NCBI RefSeq assembly: GCF_001404515.1 | Contig: NZ_CXWE01000001.1 | Coordinates: 1-64,000, forward strand | DNA from: Roseibium album | GTDB taxonomy: Bacteria > Pseudomonadota > Alphaproteobacteria > Rhizobiales > Stappiaceae | Direction: 5' to 3' | DNA: 64,000 nt | Shown: positions 63,293 through 64,000 of the stretch, in pieces | Layout: the number at the start of each line of letters is the position of its first letter | Position numbering within the stretch: position 1 is the stretch's first letter | Made by a program: the position numbers and the translations under genes | Notes under the pieces: model-generated | Told to the model about the DNA's origin: nothing | The model's input: only the letters and a program-made list of their open reading frames with translations | Database searches by the model: none

Positions 63293-64000
63293 ATGAATTC
63301 ACTCAAGCCTCTGCTCATCAGAACGCTGCAACTGGCGCTGGTCCTCTGGGCTGTGGTGACCATTCTTTTCCTGATGTTCCGGCTCATGCCCGGCAGTCCG
63401 CTGGCAGCCTACATCGATCCGACATTTACAGAAGAACAGCAAGAAGCGCTCATCCGTCAGTTCGGTCTGGATAAACCGCTCTGGCAACAGTATTTCACCT
63501 ATCTCGTCAATCTTCTGAAGGGCGAGCTTGGATATTCCTTCCGCTACCGCGCACCTGTTGCCGAGCGAATTTGGCTGTTGCTGCCAAACACGCTGATCCT
63601 GACGTTTTCTTCGCTGATTGTCGCCTATGTGTTCGGCATTCTGGCAGGCGCCTGGCTCGCATGGCGGCGTGGTTCACGTGTTGAAGTTGCCGCGTTGCCT
63701 GTCGTGCTGGCGACCCGGGCAATGCCGGAATTCTGGCTCGGAATGGTTCTTCTGGCGATCTTTTCCTTCTCTCTGGGTTGGTTTCCAGCGGGTGGAACGC
63801 GCTCGGCCGGCACGGAATACAGCAGCCTTTGGGCGCTTTATACATCTGCTGATTTCCTTTCCCACCTGGCGCTGCCCATGTTGACGCTGGCGATCTATTC
63901 GCAAGGCCTGCCATTGCTTTTGATGCGCTCCAACATGTTGGACGTCATGAAGGAAGATTTCGTCACCATGGCGAAGGTCAAGGGCCTTTCGTCCTATGCG
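63293..64000 (+). CDS. DppB-like ABC transporter permease (runs off the window)
   Basis: The first 236 codons are present; the gene continues past 64,000. MNSLKPLLIRTLQLALVLWA opens the first membrane helix; VVTILFLMFRLMPGSPLAAY and FGLDKPLWQQYFTYLVNLLK with GELGYSFRYRAPVAERI are DppB/OppB features. It follows the binding protein by 105 bases and forms the membrane channel of the same importer; a DppC-like gene is expected next. Confidence 0.9.
   Translation, partial: MNSLKPLLIRTLQLALVLWAVVTILFLMFRLMPGSPLAAYIDPTFTEEQQEALIRQFGLDKPLWQQYFTYLVNLLKGELGYSFRYRAPVAERIWLLLPNTLILTFSSLIVAYVFGILAGAWLAWRRGSRVEVAALPVVLATRAMPEFWLGMVLLAIFSFSLGWFPAGGTRSAGTEYSSLWALYTSADFLSHLALPMLTLAIYSQGLPLLLMRSNMLDVMKEDFVTMAKVKGLSSYA

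Overview
The window looks like an alphaproteobacterial chromosome, probably from a marine, heterotrophic lineage of the Rhizobiales/Stappiaceae or Rhodobacterales type. This is inferred from gene style only: TRAP transporters, RbsABC-type and peptide-type ABC transporters, IclR/LacI regulators, class III alcohol dehydrogenase and the insertion-sequence repertoire. No 16S rRNA or ribosomal protein is present to fix the taxon.

Region 1 (about 1-17,010) is an integrated, now probably immobile, genomic island carrying a defence cluster. Behind an IS3-family remnant lies a tight three-gene operon (765-9,959): a P-loop protein, a protein of unknown fold, and an 1,878-residue protein with a PD-(D/E)XK-like motif and a C-terminal HerA/FtsK-type ATPase. 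Gene order, sizes and the ATPase signature recall the DptF-DptG-DptH restriction module of phosphorothioate (Dnd) systems, but no dnd modification genes are present. The next genes are a cytosine-C5 DNA methyltransferase and, divergently, a MutY/MIG-like glycosylase with the tyrosine typical of T/G-mismatch thymine glycosylases. The reading is a three-part system: methylate self, repair the T/G mismatches that m5C deamination creates, and restrict non-self with the DptFGH-like complex. Island housekeeping follows: an SF3 helicase, an AlpA-type regulator, two unknown proteins, a tyrosine integrase broken by a frameshift and a Trp-to-stop change, and a tRNA-His-like sequence that probably marks the right attachment site.

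Region 2 (about 17,090-22,910) is an insertion-sequence graveyard: an IS3-family element interrupted by a group II intron (17,653-19,905), an istB remnant, an apparently intact IS5/IS427-group element inside that remnant with a CTAG target duplication, and an IS110 remnant.

Region 3 (23,122-33,160) is a GNAT acetyltransferase gene and a sugar regulon. The regulon has a LacI-family regulator and a long operon (aldolase, Gfo/Idh/MocA dehydrogenase, D-lyxose-isomerase-like cupin, PfkB kinase, RbsB/A/C-like transporter, aldose-epimerase-like protein), with two palindromic LacI-type operators in the promoter region.

Region 4 (33,661-49,147) is aromatic and C1 catabolism: TRAP transporter, two MhpA-like flavin hydroxylases, two extradiol-type dioxygenases, an FAH-family hydrolase, a GlcD-type FAD dehydrogenase, a deleted mdlB-like remnant, a benzoylformate decarboxylase, glutathione-dependent formaldehyde dehydrogenase and two IclR regulators. 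A shared palindrome, ATTCTCAT-N3-ATGAGAAT, occurs in four promoter regions and points to one regulon.

Region 5 (49,233-64,000) carries an SBP56/methanethiol-oxidase gene with a membrane-protein partner, a chemoreceptor flanked by a duplicated gene fragment, a dicarboxylate-type symporter fused to a periplasmic binding domain, a tannase/feruloyl-esterase, and a peptidase/oligopeptide-transport regulon under an IclR regulator with tandem palindromic sites. The family-5 binding protein of that transporter appears to be circularly permuted.
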